Assembly (NCBI GenBank): GCA_021202275.1 | Contig: JAJQDI010000010.1 | Span: 124,001-188,000 of the forward strand | DNA from: Bacteroides sp. | GTDB taxonomy: Bacteria > Bacteroidota > Bacteroidia > Bacteroidales > Bacteroidaceae | Length of the DNA stretch: 64,000 bases | Reading direction: 5' to 3' | Shown: positions 56,148 through 64,000 of the stretch, in pieces | Numbering within the stretch: position 1 is the first letter of the stretch | Layout of the letters: each line of letters opens with the position of its first letter | The notes under the pieces: generated by a model | Told to the model about the DNA's origin: nothing | Seen by the model: the letters and a program-made list of their open reading frames with translations, nothing else | Databases searched by the model: none | Made by a program: the position numbers and the translations under genes

Positions 56148-56456
56148 ATGGGACAATCTTTTTCTTCTTCCCGCTTTCTCCGGATAAGGATCGGCATCTG
56201 GTTGCTGCCCGTGCCGTTCATCTGTCTGTATGTCTACCTGACACGGCACGACTATATAGACGGAGGAAGAATGGCAGCCGCACTATTCAATATATTCTGG
56301 AGCCTGGCATATATGGTATTCCTAGCAGGAGAAAGTATCTGGCGAAGCATCAGCAAAAGAAAGAATCCCTGGCTGGGAATAGGTGCCATAGGCATCATTA
56401 CAGGGATATGGATAGCTGTCTTTACTGTTTTAAATCTGATCTGGGAATATTTCTAA
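56148..56456 (+). CDS. Small membrane protein of unknown function
   Basis: A 102-residue protein with three predicted membrane helices (IGIWLLPVPFICLYVYL, ALFNIFWSLAYMVFLAG, IGAIGIITGIWIAVFTVLNLIW) separated by short charged loops. A good promoter box lies upstream. The stop codon overlaps by four bases the stop of the convergent ATPase gene. No family recognised. Confidence 0.65.
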   Translation: MGQSFSSSRFLRIRIGIWLLPVPFICLYVYLTRHDYIDGGRMAAALFNIFWSLAYMVFLAGESIWRSISKRKNPWLGIGAIGIITGIWIAVFTVLNLIWEYF

Positions 56457-57487
56457 ACAGGGCTCTCATTTTCCGGGGTCCAGACATGTGGATTGATCTG
56501 TTGCATCAATCCGTCAATGGTAGTCACCTCCGCAAAAGATCCGTCTGTCGCGTATACCCGATATGCCGGGATCTCTTTCAGGATCTCGATCCGTATCTCA
56601 CACTCCCCCTCTCTGACAGCTTGTATACCGTTGCGGCGTAATGCCTTCTCCGCCATGGCGTATCGCTCGCCTTCCCCCGCCAGCCTGACCTGCATGGTAT
56701 ATTCGGGCTCTACCCGGAACAGACCACTCTCTGTGTCGAACGAAATCCCCTTGCGGGTAAAAAAGCGTTCGAGCATACCATCTAAAGAGAGATCTTCGGG
56801 TGTACCTACAGTCAACTCTCCCCCATCGTCCATCAGCCAGATCTTATCCGAGATCTGCAAGGCCAGCTCCAGATCATGGGTAGAGAGAAAAATCGTTTTC
56901 CGGGTACTGCGGCTCAGCTGATGGAGCAATTGCATCAGTTCCACTTTGCTGGGAAAATCCAGAAAAGCAGTAGGCTCATCTAAGAATACGATCGGAGTAT
57001 CTTGTGCCAGTGCTTTGGCTATCATTACCTTCTGCCTTTCTCCATCGCTCAGGCTATAGATCATCCGGCCCGCCAGATGAGTTGCTCTGACAAGCGACAA
57101 CGAACGATCTACTCTCTGAGAGTCTTCCGGAGTCAGCTTTCCCCAGAAGTCTGTATAAGGGCTACGCCCCAAAGCAACCACTTCCCTGGCAGTCAGATAA
57201 TTCCCATCGAACCGATCGGTAAGTACAACACCTATCACACGAGCCAGTTCCCGCAGTGTATACTCCTCTACCTCACGGCCTTTCACAACGATCTGTCCGG
57301 AAAGCTTAGGCAGGAAGCCCGACAATGTACGCAACAGAGTAGACTTACCCACGCCGTTGGCACCTAGCAGACACGTGAGTTCACCACTGTGGATAGTGGC
57401 AGAGAGGCCTTGGGCTACTACCTTCTTCTGATTCTTTCCGGAGTAGCCGATAGAGAGGTTTTCTATACAGATCGTATGTTGTCGCAT
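56453..57487 (-). CDS. FecE/BtuD-type ABC transporter ATPase with extra C-terminal domain
   Basis: A 344-residue ATPase from ATG 57487 (a TTG at 57511 is rejected). Walker A GANGVGKST (residues 42-50), the family string LTAREVVALGRSPYTDFWG, signature YSLSDGERQK (about 145) and Walker B IVFLDEPTAFLDF are all present; this is the iron-siderophore/cobalamin importer class. About 80 residues beyond the usual 255-residue length form a beta-alpha domain (AMAEKALRRNGIQAVREG). No permease or binding-protein gene is adjacent on either side, so it must pair with components elsewhere or be a relic. cobB nearby favours a cobalamin link (inference). Confidence 0.88.
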   Translation of the reverse strand: MRQHTICIENLSIGYSGKNQKKVVAQGLSATIHSGELTCLLGANGVGKSTLLRTLSGFLPKLSGQIVVKGREVEEYTLRELARVIGVVLTDRFDGNYLTAREVVALGRSPYTDFWGKLTPEDSQRVDRSLSLVRATHLAGRMIYSLSDGERQKVMIAKALAQDTPIVFLDEPTAFLDFPSKVELMQLLHQLSRSTRKTIFLSTHDLELALQISDKIWLMDDGGELTVGTPEDLSLDGMLERFFTRKGISFDTESGLFRVEPEYTMQVRLAGEGERYAMAEKALRRNGIQAVREGECEIRIEILKEIPAYRVYATDGSFAEVTTIDGLMQQINPHVWTPENESPV

Positions 57488-57592
57488 AGTGAATACGGAA
57501 TTAGAGTGCAAAGACTAATGTCTGACCGATCGGCACCAGGCGGTTACAGACCGGACCACACCCTTTGCAGCCGGCAAAGATACGAAGAAACC

Positions 57593-57700
57593 ATCTGGAC
57601 TTTTCACGAATAACAAATTTTTCTATCCTTTGCTTTTTCTCCTGCCTCTTTTTTAGACGCGCTGGTCATTGGTCACCCTCTTTTCCCGTTTTCTTTCAAA
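57593..57700. repeat. Diverged intergenic repeat family C, copy 2
   Basis: Aligns by eye with 28013-28120 in the same orientation, including ACGAATAA, TTTTCTAT, CTTTGCTTTT, CCTCTTTTTTAG and CGTTTTCTTTCA. It starts about 105 bases upstream of the ATPase gene start. Confidence 0.55.
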
Positions 57701-57984
57701 CAAGACTATACATCTCGTGTATTTGTATATAAGATATTATACATTGGGATTTACAAAAATCCTCTTCTGTAAGTCCAATCGTAAATCGTCTAATTGTAAA
57801 TCCCTTTGTTTCTCTACATCAGCCGCAACAGACTGGCCCGACCGATGATTGTTTCATCGGTATTCCCGACCTGCCCCCTTCCCGGAAAAGAATAAATTAT
57901 CCCATTCGTATACCTATATTATATGCTGTACAAACAACACATCCCAAACGGACAATTTTACCCGTTTTACGTTCGATATGCCTT
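57701..57984. other. Gene-free spacer
   Basis: No gene. It includes AATCGTAAATCGTCTAATTG near 57779, related in style to repeat B, and a perfect hairpin CCGATGA-TTGTT-TCATCGG at 57842-57860. Confidence 0.5.
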
Positions 57985-57992
57985 TATATTTG
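57985..57992 (+). promoter_or_regulatory. -7 box of the candidate RNA gene
   Basis: TATATTTG is a perfect TAnnTTTG; transcription would start near 57998-58000, about 20 bases before the closing stem of the candidate RNA. Confidence 0.45.
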
Positions 57993-57999
57993 CTTGTGA

Positions 58000-58147
58000 A
58001 TAAGGTATTAATAAAAGATCAGGATTGTGCAGAACAGTTGGGGAAACGCTAGTCCCGTGAACTGTAAGATTTAAAATTACACTGTTAATATTTCATCACT
58101 ATTGTACAGTTTTAGGCAAAATAGGTTCGCTGCACAATCCTTTTTTA
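58000..58147 (+). ncRNA. Candidate structured RNA with 12-bp closing stem
   Basis: AGGATTGTGCAG (58020-58031) pairs perfectly with CTGCACAATCCT (58131-58142), which is followed at once by TTTTTT on the plus strand. Inside are a hairpin ACAGTT-GGGG...TCCC-GTG-AACTGT and a second arm ACTGT...ACAGT; the two share complementary strings, so alternative pairings are possible. The string GTCCCGTGAACTGTAAG recalls part of the cobalamin riboswitch core, but its other boxes are absent. No gene follows on the plus strand, which argues for a free-standing RNA rather than a riboswitch. It is not 4.5S RNA, tmRNA or a tRNA by its motifs. Confidence 0.45.
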
Positions 58148-58226
58148 TCCAAACTCTCTTAAAAAATTTCTGATCTTTCAGGTTCCTGTCAGGCTTTCGG
58201 GTCTGGCAAGACTTGTTTCAGAACGG

Positions 58227-59021
58227 TTAGCGAAATACTTCCGGTATGCTGTAGAAATATACATTCTCTCCCTTCTCACCAAACTCCGTATTTGTAGCCA
58301 CTACCCGGAAAACGATATAAGGTTTATCCGTGGGCAGAGCAGGCCTGTCTACCTGTACCAGATATCCACCCATACCTCTGTCCTCTCCGACATATTCTGT
58401 GACAAGCTGCACCGAATTGATTTTTAGGGGTATATTATCTGCATACACTTCTACTTCCAGATATTCGGGAGCCACAGATATATCTGTTCCTTTTTCTTCC
58501 GCCTTCTGTTTATCCAGATAGGTATCCTTACCCTCAGCCAGTACCTTTTCCAAACTCATGGGACGGAAATAGATAAAGAACCCCGGATATCCTCCATAGA
58601 TCGTAAAAACCGTAGTACCGTATAGTTCCAGTCTGTGGTAACGGGCATTGATCTCCAGATCCCGGTCGGCAATCACATTCCATGCCCAGAATTCCAGACG
58701 CATATCCTCTTCGGGCACCGCGTTGGAACGGGGATAAAGTTCTTCCTTCAATATGTAAATAGAGGCATACTCTCCCGGAGCTACCTCCGGTTCGTAATGA
58801 CCTTTCTCATCCGTGAGGGTTTCGTATTGTAGCTGGAACCGTATATCCTGCACAAAGACATTCGCATTTTCCAGAGGGTTGCCATCAAAGTCGGTCACCT
58901 GACCGGAAATAGTAACTTTGTCTTGCGCGTATAGGTGTATAGTAAGGAGCAAAGCAAGCAGAAGAGGTATCTTTTTTATTGTGAATAATTTAGAAGTTAG
59001 TTTTCCAATCCTTTCATACAA
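58227..59021 (-). CDS. Secreted carboxypeptidase-regulatory-like (CnaB-fold) protein
   Basis: About 264 residues from TTG 59021, the first usual start in frame. A canonical signal peptide begins later (xKKIPLLLALLLTIHLYAQ), where the natural Met codon is ATA at 58979, so the true start is uncertain. The first mature domain VTISGQVTDFDGNPLENANV is the carboxypeptidase-D regulatory-like fold that opens many Bacteroidetes surface proteins. The rest is beta-rich (EYLEVEVYADNIPLKINSVQ). It could be a small surface or periplasmic protein; no TonB receptor barrel follows. Confidence 0.75.
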   Translation of the reverse strand: MYERIGKLTSKLFTIKKIPLLLALLLTIHLYAQDKVTISGQVTDFDGNPLENANVFVQDIRFQLQYETLTDEKGHYEPEVAPGEYASIYILKEELYPRSNAVPEEDMRLEFWAWNVIADRDLEINARYHRLELYGTTVFTIYGGYPGFFIYFRPMSLEKVLAEGKDTYLDKQKAEEKGTDISVAPEYLEVEVYADNIPLKINSVQLVTEYVGEDRGMGGYLVQVDRPALPTDKPYIVFRVVATNTEFGEKGENVYFYSIPEVFR

Positions 59022-59484
59022 ACAGCGGTCAAATATAACAAATATTCCGATGCCGGCTATCGGAAACAATCAGATATTTAATCCCCACAACCCAACATAT
59101 AGTCTCTCAACGGAGCCCCGCCTGTAAACAGAGAACAGATGGTATATATTCTCCCTGAATCACCTTGTATAAGGCAAGTAAGACATCAGTTTTATACAAA
59201 GATTAACTGATTATTAAAAAGATACGAACAAGTCAGTTATAAAGTTAAAATCATATGCAGGGGTTAAACCTATGGCCGGGCAGTGAGTCATAGTATCAGT
59301 TGCAACCAAAACAAGTGCCGGTAGCGAAAGCAGTTGCCGGAAACATCGGAAACACAACCGACAGAAACGAAACAAATAAAAACAAATGAAAAACAGCTGA
59401 GACAACCGTATGGGTATATAATAAACCATAGCCCACAAATAGAAAGTCTCCTGTAAAGTGTAACTCAACTAAAAGAATACAAAG
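59022..59484. other. Gene-free spacer between divergent genes
   Basis: No supportable frame and no strong hairpin. A plus-strand transcript of the DUF4890 gene must start here, but I see no good TAnnTTTG box. Confidence 0.45.
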
Positions 59485-60090
59485 ATGAAAAGTATAAAAA
59501 GACTTAGTTTGATAGTAGCAGCCATCTTCACATTAGGTGGAATAGCCCTGGCCAGTGAAGGCAATCAGCCAAAAAGAACTTCCGATCCGAAAGTACGCGC
59601 GGAGAAAATGACAGAACGTATGGTGAAAGAATACGATTTGAATGACACCCAGAAGCAGCAACTGCTGGAAGTGAACCAGGCATTCGCTGAAAAAATGGGT
59701 GAACGTCCGATGGGACATCGTCACGGAAAGAAAGGTCATCCCGCAAAAGTTGCCGATGCCGGGAAAGGTGGTAAAGATGCCGGCGTGAACAAGGAAAACA
59801 GAGAAAAGAAACAAGGAGACGTAACACGCGCAGATCGTGATGGAAAAAGAAATCGCGCGGAAGCTCCGAAACTTTCCGTTGAACAACGCGAAAAGCTCCG
59901 CGCCGAGATAAAACAGTCCCGTGAAGCGTATAACACTGAATTGCAGAAGATCCTGAATGCCGATCAGTATCAGGCTTATGCAAAGAAACAGGCCGAACGT
60001 GAGCAGAAAAGACAGGAACGCGGTGAAAGATCGAAAGAAAACCGTGGAGAAAAGAAATCTGCTGTGCAAAAGACCAGCCAGAATGTATAA
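59485..60090 (+). CDS. Periplasmic DUF4890/Spy-like helical protein
   Basis: A 201-residue secreted protein (signal MKSIKRLSLIVAAIFTLGGI, cleaved near ALA-SEG). Two LTxxQ-like helical units are visible: MTERMVKEYDLNDTQKQQLL and LSVEQREKLRAEIKQSREAY, with LQKILNADQYQAYAKKQ, the layout of Spy/CpxP-type and DUF4890 proteins. The middle and C-terminal parts are Lys/Arg/Gly/Glu-rich with His residues (GHRHGKKGHPAKV) that might bind metal. Known relatives act as periplasmic chaperones or metal/envelope stress proteins. A terminator follows. Confidence 0.82.
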   Translation: MKSIKRLSLIVAAIFTLGGIALASEGNQPKRTSDPKVRAEKMTERMVKEYDLNDTQKQQLLEVNQAFAEKMGERPMGHRHGKKGHPAKVADAGKGGKDAGVNKENREKKQGDVTRADRDGKRNRAEAPKLSVEQREKLRAEIKQSREAYNTELQKILNADQYQAYAKKQAEREQKRQERGERSKENRGEKKSAVQKTSQNV

Positions 60091-60195
60091 GTACCGCTTC
60101 AACACATCAAACCACAGGATATGTATGTATCCCTCTATATAGACAAAAACAATAGGTATTAGATAAATTTAATTTTTCATTTCATCCTTATCATC

Positions 60196-60231
60196 AGGCG
60201 GCCGGAAGTTTACTCTTTCGACCGCCTTTTT
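60196..60231 (+). terminator. Terminator after the DUF4890 gene
   Basis: AGGCGG (60196-60201) and CCGCCT (60222-60227) with internal C-G pairs, loop AT-rich, followed by TTTT. About 105 bases after the stop codon. Confidence 0.75.
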
Positions 60232-60505
60232 CCGGCCTGCCCATATTTACCAACAGCACAGGCCGTGATGCAACAAAGAGATCGCAAACTGACCCTGCCA
60301 TCCGCGGCACAGATCCGGGTATCAGATCATGGCACGATCTCTGCTGCAAAACCTGCAATTATCACTATGATCAAATCCATAAATAACATCATCTCCATAC
60401 CCGGCAAAGGTGCTGTGCAGCTATGTATCTCCAGGTCCTGTAAAGCCTTATGGGTTCCCTCATTTTTCTACTTGAGAAAATCTCTGTATATCGCTCTACT
60501 CTGTT

Positions 60506-60754
60506 CTAAATGTCCTTCTCTTCTACCAGTCTTTGCATTTGTTCCTGAATCTCTTCCGGAATGATATTCAACAACCGACCTGTCTGGTATCCGTATTTCA
60601 GGATCTTACCAGGTACCTAAAGGTTGACAAACTGATTGGGCGGATAGTGTCCCAGACCGAATTGGATCAACAAATCTTTGGAGTTCGATACAAACTGATA
60701 GTGGCGTACATCATTATTCTCCTCTGCGTTCCTTCTCATCTGATTTGTTTTCAT
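60506..60754 (-). pseudogene. Remnant of an unrecognised gene, one internal stop
   Basis: From ATG 60754 one frame of 83 codons runs to TAG 60506-60508 with a TAG in the middle (60617-60619). The translation looks like real protein on both sides: DVRHYQFVSNSKDLLIQFGL, GHYPPNQFVNL, stop, VPGKILKYGYQTGRLLNIIP and EEIQEQMQRLVEEKDI. I cannot name the family. The rest of 60232-60880 shows no gene. Confidence 0.45.
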
Positions 60755-60880
60755 GAAATAGATGCACTACCCAAATTTGGGGACATTACCTGTAAATCTT
60801 TCTAAGGTTCCCGAATTACCACCTTTTCACCTGTCTGAGAAGAACAAAAATTGACTTTAAAAGGCAAATTGAGGAAATAA

Positions 60881-60917
60881 AAAAAGGCTGCAAATCAATA
60901 ATTTGCAGCCTTTTTTT
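60881..60917 (-). terminator. Terminator downstream of the tRNA cluster
   Basis: Perfect 10-bp stem GGCTGCAAAT (60886-60895) / ATTTGCAGCC (60901-60910), 5-base loop, A tract on the left and T7 on the right, so it works in either direction. It lies 40 bases past the last tRNA. Confidence 0.9.
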
Positions 60918-60956
60918 ATTCATCCATGAACGACTTTCTTTTTCCAAATGGAGTTG

Positions 60957-61029
60957 AGCGAAAGACGGGATTCGAACCCGCGACCCTAACCTTGGCAAGG
61001 TTATGCTCTACCAACTGAGCTACTTTCGC
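60957..61029 (-). tRNA. tRNA-Gly (GCC), copy 2
   Basis: 73 bases, acceptor GCGAAAG / CTTTCGC, D arm GCTCAGTTGGTAGAGC, anticodon loop TTGCCAA (GCC), T arm GCGGGTTCGAATCCCGT. No CCA encoded. Identical over its length to the copy at 61269-61341. Confidence 0.95.
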
Positions 61030-61044
61030 CAGTTGCCTGCGGGG

Positions 61045-61128
61045 TGAAGAGAATGAGACTCGAACTCACACGACATAACTGTCACTACCCCCTCAAAGTA
61101 GCGCGTCTACCAATTCCGCCATCTCTCC
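61045..61128 (-). tRNA. tRNA-Leu (GAG)
   Basis: 84 bases with acceptor GGAGAGA / TCTCTTC (one G-U), anticodon stem CTACT / GGTAG with loop TTGAGGG (GAG), a long variable arm as in class II tRNAs, and T arm GTGAGTTCGAGTCTCAT. Confidence 0.92.
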
Positions 61129-61165
61129 AATACGTCAAACAAACGAAACTCATTTGCTAAATTGT

Positions 61166-61248
61166 GTGCCCAGAACAGGACTCGAACCTGCACGTCTCTC
61201 AACACTCGCACCTGAAACGAGCGCGTCTACCATTCCGCCACCTGGGCA
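61166..61248 (-). tRNA. tRNA-Leu (CAG)
   Basis: 83 bases with acceptor TGCCCAG / CTGGGCA, anticodon loop TTCAGGT (CAG), long variable arm and T arm GCAGGTTCGAGTCCTGT. The base at the discriminator position reads C rather than the A usual for leucine tRNAs. Confidence 0.9.
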
Positions 61249-61268
61249 TAAAAACAATTCATGGAGCG

Positions 61269-61341
61269 AGCGAAAGACGGGATTCGAACCCGCGACCCTA
61301 ACCTTGGCAAGGTTATGCTCTACCAACTGAGCTACTTTCGC
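61269..61341 (-). tRNA. tRNA-Gly (GCC), copy 1
   Basis: Identical 73-base tRNA-Gly(GCC) gene. The four tRNAs are transcribed on the minus strand in the order Gly-Leu-Leu-Gly with spacers of 15-40 bases and one terminator at the end. Confidence 0.95.
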
Positions 61342-61451
61342 GATTGCGGTTGCAAAGGTATGGTTTTTCCGTAAATCTCCAAATTTTTACTCTACTTTTT
61401 TCGAATAATATTTTACCATTTCTCAGCCCCTGTAATTCACCTGTATGATTT

Positions 61452-62591
61452 TCAGCTCATTCGGTCGCGATAATCTTCGTAACAAAATTCGCGGAAAATA
61501 CGGGCTTCTCCTTCGCGACTCCACATGGCAATGGCGGGATGATGAATGCCGTTGAACATATTTGTCTTGACCATGGTATAATGGATCATATCTTCAAATA
61601 CCACGCGCTCTCCGATCTGCAATTCATGATCGAAACTCCACAGGCCCATGTAATCACCACTCAGGCAGGAATTTCCTCCCAGACGATAAGTATAAGGACC
61701 TTCCTCTCCCATCTGCGCGCCTCGTACCACTGGCTGATAAGGCATCTCCAGACAATCAGGCATGTGGCAGGTAAAACTCACATTAAGGATTGCCGTACGA
61801 ATGCCTTTGCTTTCTACAATGTCTACAATCTCGGAAGTAAGTACACCCGTCTGCCAGGTGAAGGCCGATCCGGGTTCCAGAATGAGCCGCAGATGAGGAT
61901 ATCGGCTTTTGAGCCCCTGCAACAGGTTGATAAGGTGCTCTGTATCGTAGTCTTTACGTGTCATCAGATGTCCGCCTCCCAGATTGAACCATTTGATCTG
62001 AGGAAACCAGCGGGAAAACCGCGCTTCTATGTGTTGCAAGGTGCGCTCCAGTTTATAGGAAGAGGATTCGCAGTGCGTATGGCAATGAAAACCTTCTACT
62101 CCCCGGGGTAACTCTTCCGACAGCAGATCGGCCGTGATACCAAAGCGGGTACCGGGCGCGCAGGGGTTGTAGAGTTCAGTCTCCACCTCCGAATATTCGG
62201 GGTTGATGCGCAGGCCGCAGGAGATCTTTTCAGGATGTTGCAGGGTGAGCGGATAGAACCTGTGAAATTGCGAAAGGGAATTGAATGTAATGTGCGTACT
62301 GCATCGCATCAGTTCGTGGAAGTCGGCCTTGGTATATGCCGGAGAATAAGTATGGGCTTTGCTACCAAACTCTTCCAGGGCCAATCGCGCTTCATAGACT
62401 GAACTGGCTGTGGAATGATCGATGTATTCCCGGAAAACAGGAAATGTGCGCCACATGGCAAAGGATTTGAATGCCAGAATAATTTCTACTCCCGCACGAT
62501 CAGCTACCTGCCGGATGAGCCGCAGATTGTTGCGCAACAATTCCTCTTCCAGGATGTAACAGGGCGAAGGAAAACGTTCAAATTCAATCAT
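61452..62591 (-). CDS. nspC: Carboxynorspermidine decarboxylase
   Basis: A 379-residue fold-type III PLP decarboxylase that makes norspermidine/spermidine by the carboxy pathway common in Bacteroidetes. The PLP lysine is K42 in LAFKSFAMW, with the phosphate loop NLGGGHLMT, the EPGSAFTWQTG motif and the second active-site segment SCLSGDYMG. H-C-H in EGFHCHTHCESS lies near the dimer active site. Length and order match NspC rather than diaminopimelate or arginine decarboxylases. Its partner dehydrogenase gene is not in the window. Confidence 0.94.
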   Translation of the reverse strand: MIEFERFPSPCYILEEELLRNNLRLIRQVADRAGVEIILAFKSFAMWRTFPVFREYIDHSTASSVYEARLALEEFGSKAHTYSPAYTKADFHELMRCSTHITFNSLSQFHRFYPLTLQHPEKISCGLRINPEYSEVETELYNPCAPGTRFGITADLLSEELPRGVEGFHCHTHCESSSYKLERTLQHIEARFSRWFPQIKWFNLGGGHLMTRKDYDTEHLINLLQGLKSRYPHLRLILEPGSAFTWQTGVLTSEIVDIVESKGIRTAILNVSFTCHMPDCLEMPYQPVVRGAQMGEEGPYTYRLGGNSCLSGDYMGLWSFDHELQIGERVVFEDMIHYTMVKTNMFNGIHHPAIAMWSREGEARIFREFCYEDYRDRMS

Positions 62592-62686
62592 AGAATACGT
62601 ATTATATTATTATCTCTATTTCATCTGACATCTATTTTTGATACCTCCTCTTTCCGTTGATGGCATGCCGAGTAAATGTATTTTAA

Positions 62687-62770
62687 ATCGTACATCGTAA
62701 ACGTACTTTAATGCAAACCATCCAATGAGGTGTCACGACGAAGGAATGAATCAGTACATTATACATTTCT
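62687..62770. repeat. Dispersed repeat family B, copy 2
   Basis: Direct match to 48879-48958: AATCGTACATCGTAAACGT, CTTTAATG, then CACGACGAAGGAATGAATCA and GTACATTATACATTTCTT. It ends a few bases from the stop codon of the helicase gene. Confidence 0.7.
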
Positions 62771-62777
62771 TCTTCTT

Positions 62778-64000
62778 TCACTCCATCACCTTGAAACGAG
62801 CAAACCGAAGCAACAACTGTTTGTCTCCGGCATTGCGGAAACAGATCGTTGCCTTGGCATTGTCTCCCGCCCCTTCCACACGCACTACTTCCCCTATGCC
62901 AAAGCGTTCGTGCTCGATGGTCTGTCCTTCCTGAAGTCCTGCTTGCCCGGCTGTAGCTGCATTCCCCCCTGCAAGGGTGGAGACACGTTTCAGCGGACGA
63001 GACGAAGCAGAGGCAGCAGGTGTAGCAACGGTGGGCTTTCGCCTTTCGAGGTAATTACGCTCTGTCCGGCGCGGAGGAAGTGTACCTGTGACTTCACGGT
63101 AAGCCTCGTCCATCTCCTGACGGAATTGCTCCGCATACCGATCCACAGCAGTGGCATGTCCTTCTTCGTCGGGTAGCCGGAGGTATTCCACATCGATGTC
63201 CCGGAAGAAACGACTGGGACTGCTGAACTCCATCTTACCATATCGGTAGCGACTGCGGGCATAGGAGAGAAAACAATTCTCCTCGGCCCGGGTAATGGCC
63301 ACATAAAAGAGACGCCGCTCCTCTTCCATCCCCTGCGGAGTGCCTCCGGCCATCGCACTGGGAAATAAGTTTTCTTCCAACCCTACCACAAATACATTCT
63401 TAAATTCCAGCCCCTTGGCCGCATGAATGGTCATGAGTGTCACTTTGCGGTCATCTCCCTCTTTGTCTTCGTCCTGATCGGTCAGGAGCGATACTTCGGA
63501 GAGATAATCAATCAGAAAAACCTGAGGATTGCCTTCCTCCAATCGCATGGAGCAGAAATCACTCATCCCATTGGCAAGCTCTTCGATATTCTCTTTGCGA
63601 CTCAGATTTTCCGGTGTGGTGTCCTGACACACATCAGCCATGATACCCGATCCACGGATAATCCCCCGTCCCAGCTCATAGGCGTTCTTCCGCGATACAT
63701 CCTCCATAAAGGAGGAAATCAGTTCGCGGAACCTCTGTAGCTTGGTATGGGTACCCTTGTTTATATCCACTCCGAACGAGAGCGGGTCGGAAAGCACCGT
63801 CCAGAGACTTACGCCATTCGCATGGGCAGCAGTGGCGATCTTGCCCACTGTAGTATCTCCGATACCCCGTGCCGGATAGTTGATGATCCGCTTGAAAGCC
63901 TCTTCGTCGTAGGGGTTGACCACCATACGGAAATAGGCGATCACATCCTTTATTTCTTTGCGTTGATAGAAAGAAAGGCCGCCATAGATCTTATAGGGAA
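62778..64000 (-). CDS. UvrD/PcrA-type DNA helicase, C-terminal part (5' end outside window)
   Basis: The frame is open to the right edge (PYKIYGGLSFYQRKEIKDVI is encoded before the first internal Met at 63944), so the gene starts beyond 64000. Visible superfamily 1 motifs are motif IV region (YGGLSFYQRKEIKD), motif V (LMTIHAAKGLEFKNVFVVGL) and motif VI (EERRLFYVAITRAEE), followed by a Pro/Ala/Thr-rich linker and the C-terminal Tudor-like RNA-polymerase-binding domain typical of PcrA/UvrD (FGIGEVVRVEGAGDNAKATI). The function is nucleotide-excision and mismatch repair unwinding. Confidence 0.93.
   Translation of the reverse strand, partial: PYKIYGGLSFYQRKEIKDVIAYFRMVVNPYDEEAFKRIINYPARGIGDTTVGKIATAAHANGVSLWTVLSDPLSFGVDINKGTHTKLQRFRELISSFMEDVSRKNAYELGRGIIRGSGIMADVCQDTTPENLSRKENIEELANGMSDFCSMRLEEGNPQVFLIDYLSEVSLLTDQDEDKEGDDRKVTLMTIHAAKGLEFKNVFVVGLEENLFPSAMAGGTPQGMEEERRLFYVAITRAEENCFLSYARSRYRYGKMEFSSPSRFFRDIDVEYLRLPDEEGHATAVDRYAEQFRQEMDEAYREVTGTLPPRRTERNYLERRKPTVATPAASASSRPLKRVSTLAGGNAATAGQAGLQEGQTIEHERFGIGEVVRVEGAGDNAKATICFRNAGDKQLLLRFARFKVME

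Noticed and set aside
58000..58147. Reading the candidate RNA as 4.5S RNA, 6S RNA or a full cobalamin riboswitch
   Set aside because: The conserved 4.5S loop, a 6S-type long rod with central bubble and the complete B12 boxes are all missing.
60265..60805. Two overlapping plus-strand frames (99 and 90 codons) before the tRNA cluster
   Set aside because: No domain is visible, and the second one lies opposite a better minus-strand gene remnant.
1..64000. CRISPR array, rRNA operon or intact prophage
   Set aside because: No regularly spaced direct repeats, rRNA signatures or phage structural gene runs were found on either strand.

Overview
The window looks like a chromosomal segment of a Bacteroidales bacterium, most like Parabacteroides or a close relative (inference). 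The evidence is the Bat aerotolerance operon in its Bacteroidetes order, the small DUF4295 protein beside rpmG and rpmB, carboxynorspermidine decarboxylase, several SusD-free lipoprotein genes with Bacteroidetes-type signal peptides, and promoter boxes of the form TAnnTTTG. No rRNA, CRISPR array or prophage is visible.

1-30.4 kb is mostly conserved core: the 3' part of gyrA, a TPR protein, a tandem universal stress protein, the operon moxR-DUF58-(unknown)-batABCDE on the minus strand, an HU-LysM membrane fusion plus a plain HU protein, rimO, ftsY, rpmB-rpmG-DUF4295, cinA, tsaD, a TamB-like giant, a YccF protein, proS, a C-terminally truncated dicarboxylate/glutamate symporter and a UmuD-like protein without its catalytic serine.

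30.5-47 kb is accessory, AT-rich in its middle, and damaged. It holds small lipoproteins, a two-lobed aspartyl-protease-like protein, a TlpA-like thiol oxidoreductase, a dead IS256-family element, and what I read as a peptide-natural-product cluster at 37.3-46.0 kb. That cluster has a C39-like/VKOR/thioredoxin fusion, a double-glycine leader peptide with six cysteines in its core (visible only after correcting one A7 run), a second decayed copy of the same peptide, a C39-peptidase ABC exporter, an HlyD partner, a LanC-like protein and two glycosyltransferases. The gene set resembles the logic of glycocin clusters (precursor, C39 exporter, disulfide enzymes, glycosyltransferase). Seven homopolymer frameshifts lie in this accessory region and an eighth in the exporter locus after it; whether they are assembly errors, phase-variable tracts or decay cannot be settled from one sequence. 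The region ends in two gene remnants joined 3' to 3'.

47-52.4 kb is a higher-GC TolC/HlyD/two ABC-2 permease exporter locus. 52.7-60 kb carries cobB with a structured leader, a flavodoxin-fold reductase, an orphan FecE/BtuD-type ATPase, a candidate structured RNA, and two secreted proteins. 60.9-64 kb has four tRNA genes (Gly-Leu-Leu-Gly), nspC and the 3' part of a UvrD/PcrA helicase.

Intergenic spaces carry at least three families of diverged dispersed repeats, one with a palindromic core. Start codons reported here were re-read from the DNA, because several longest open frames begin at TTG upstream of a better ATG.
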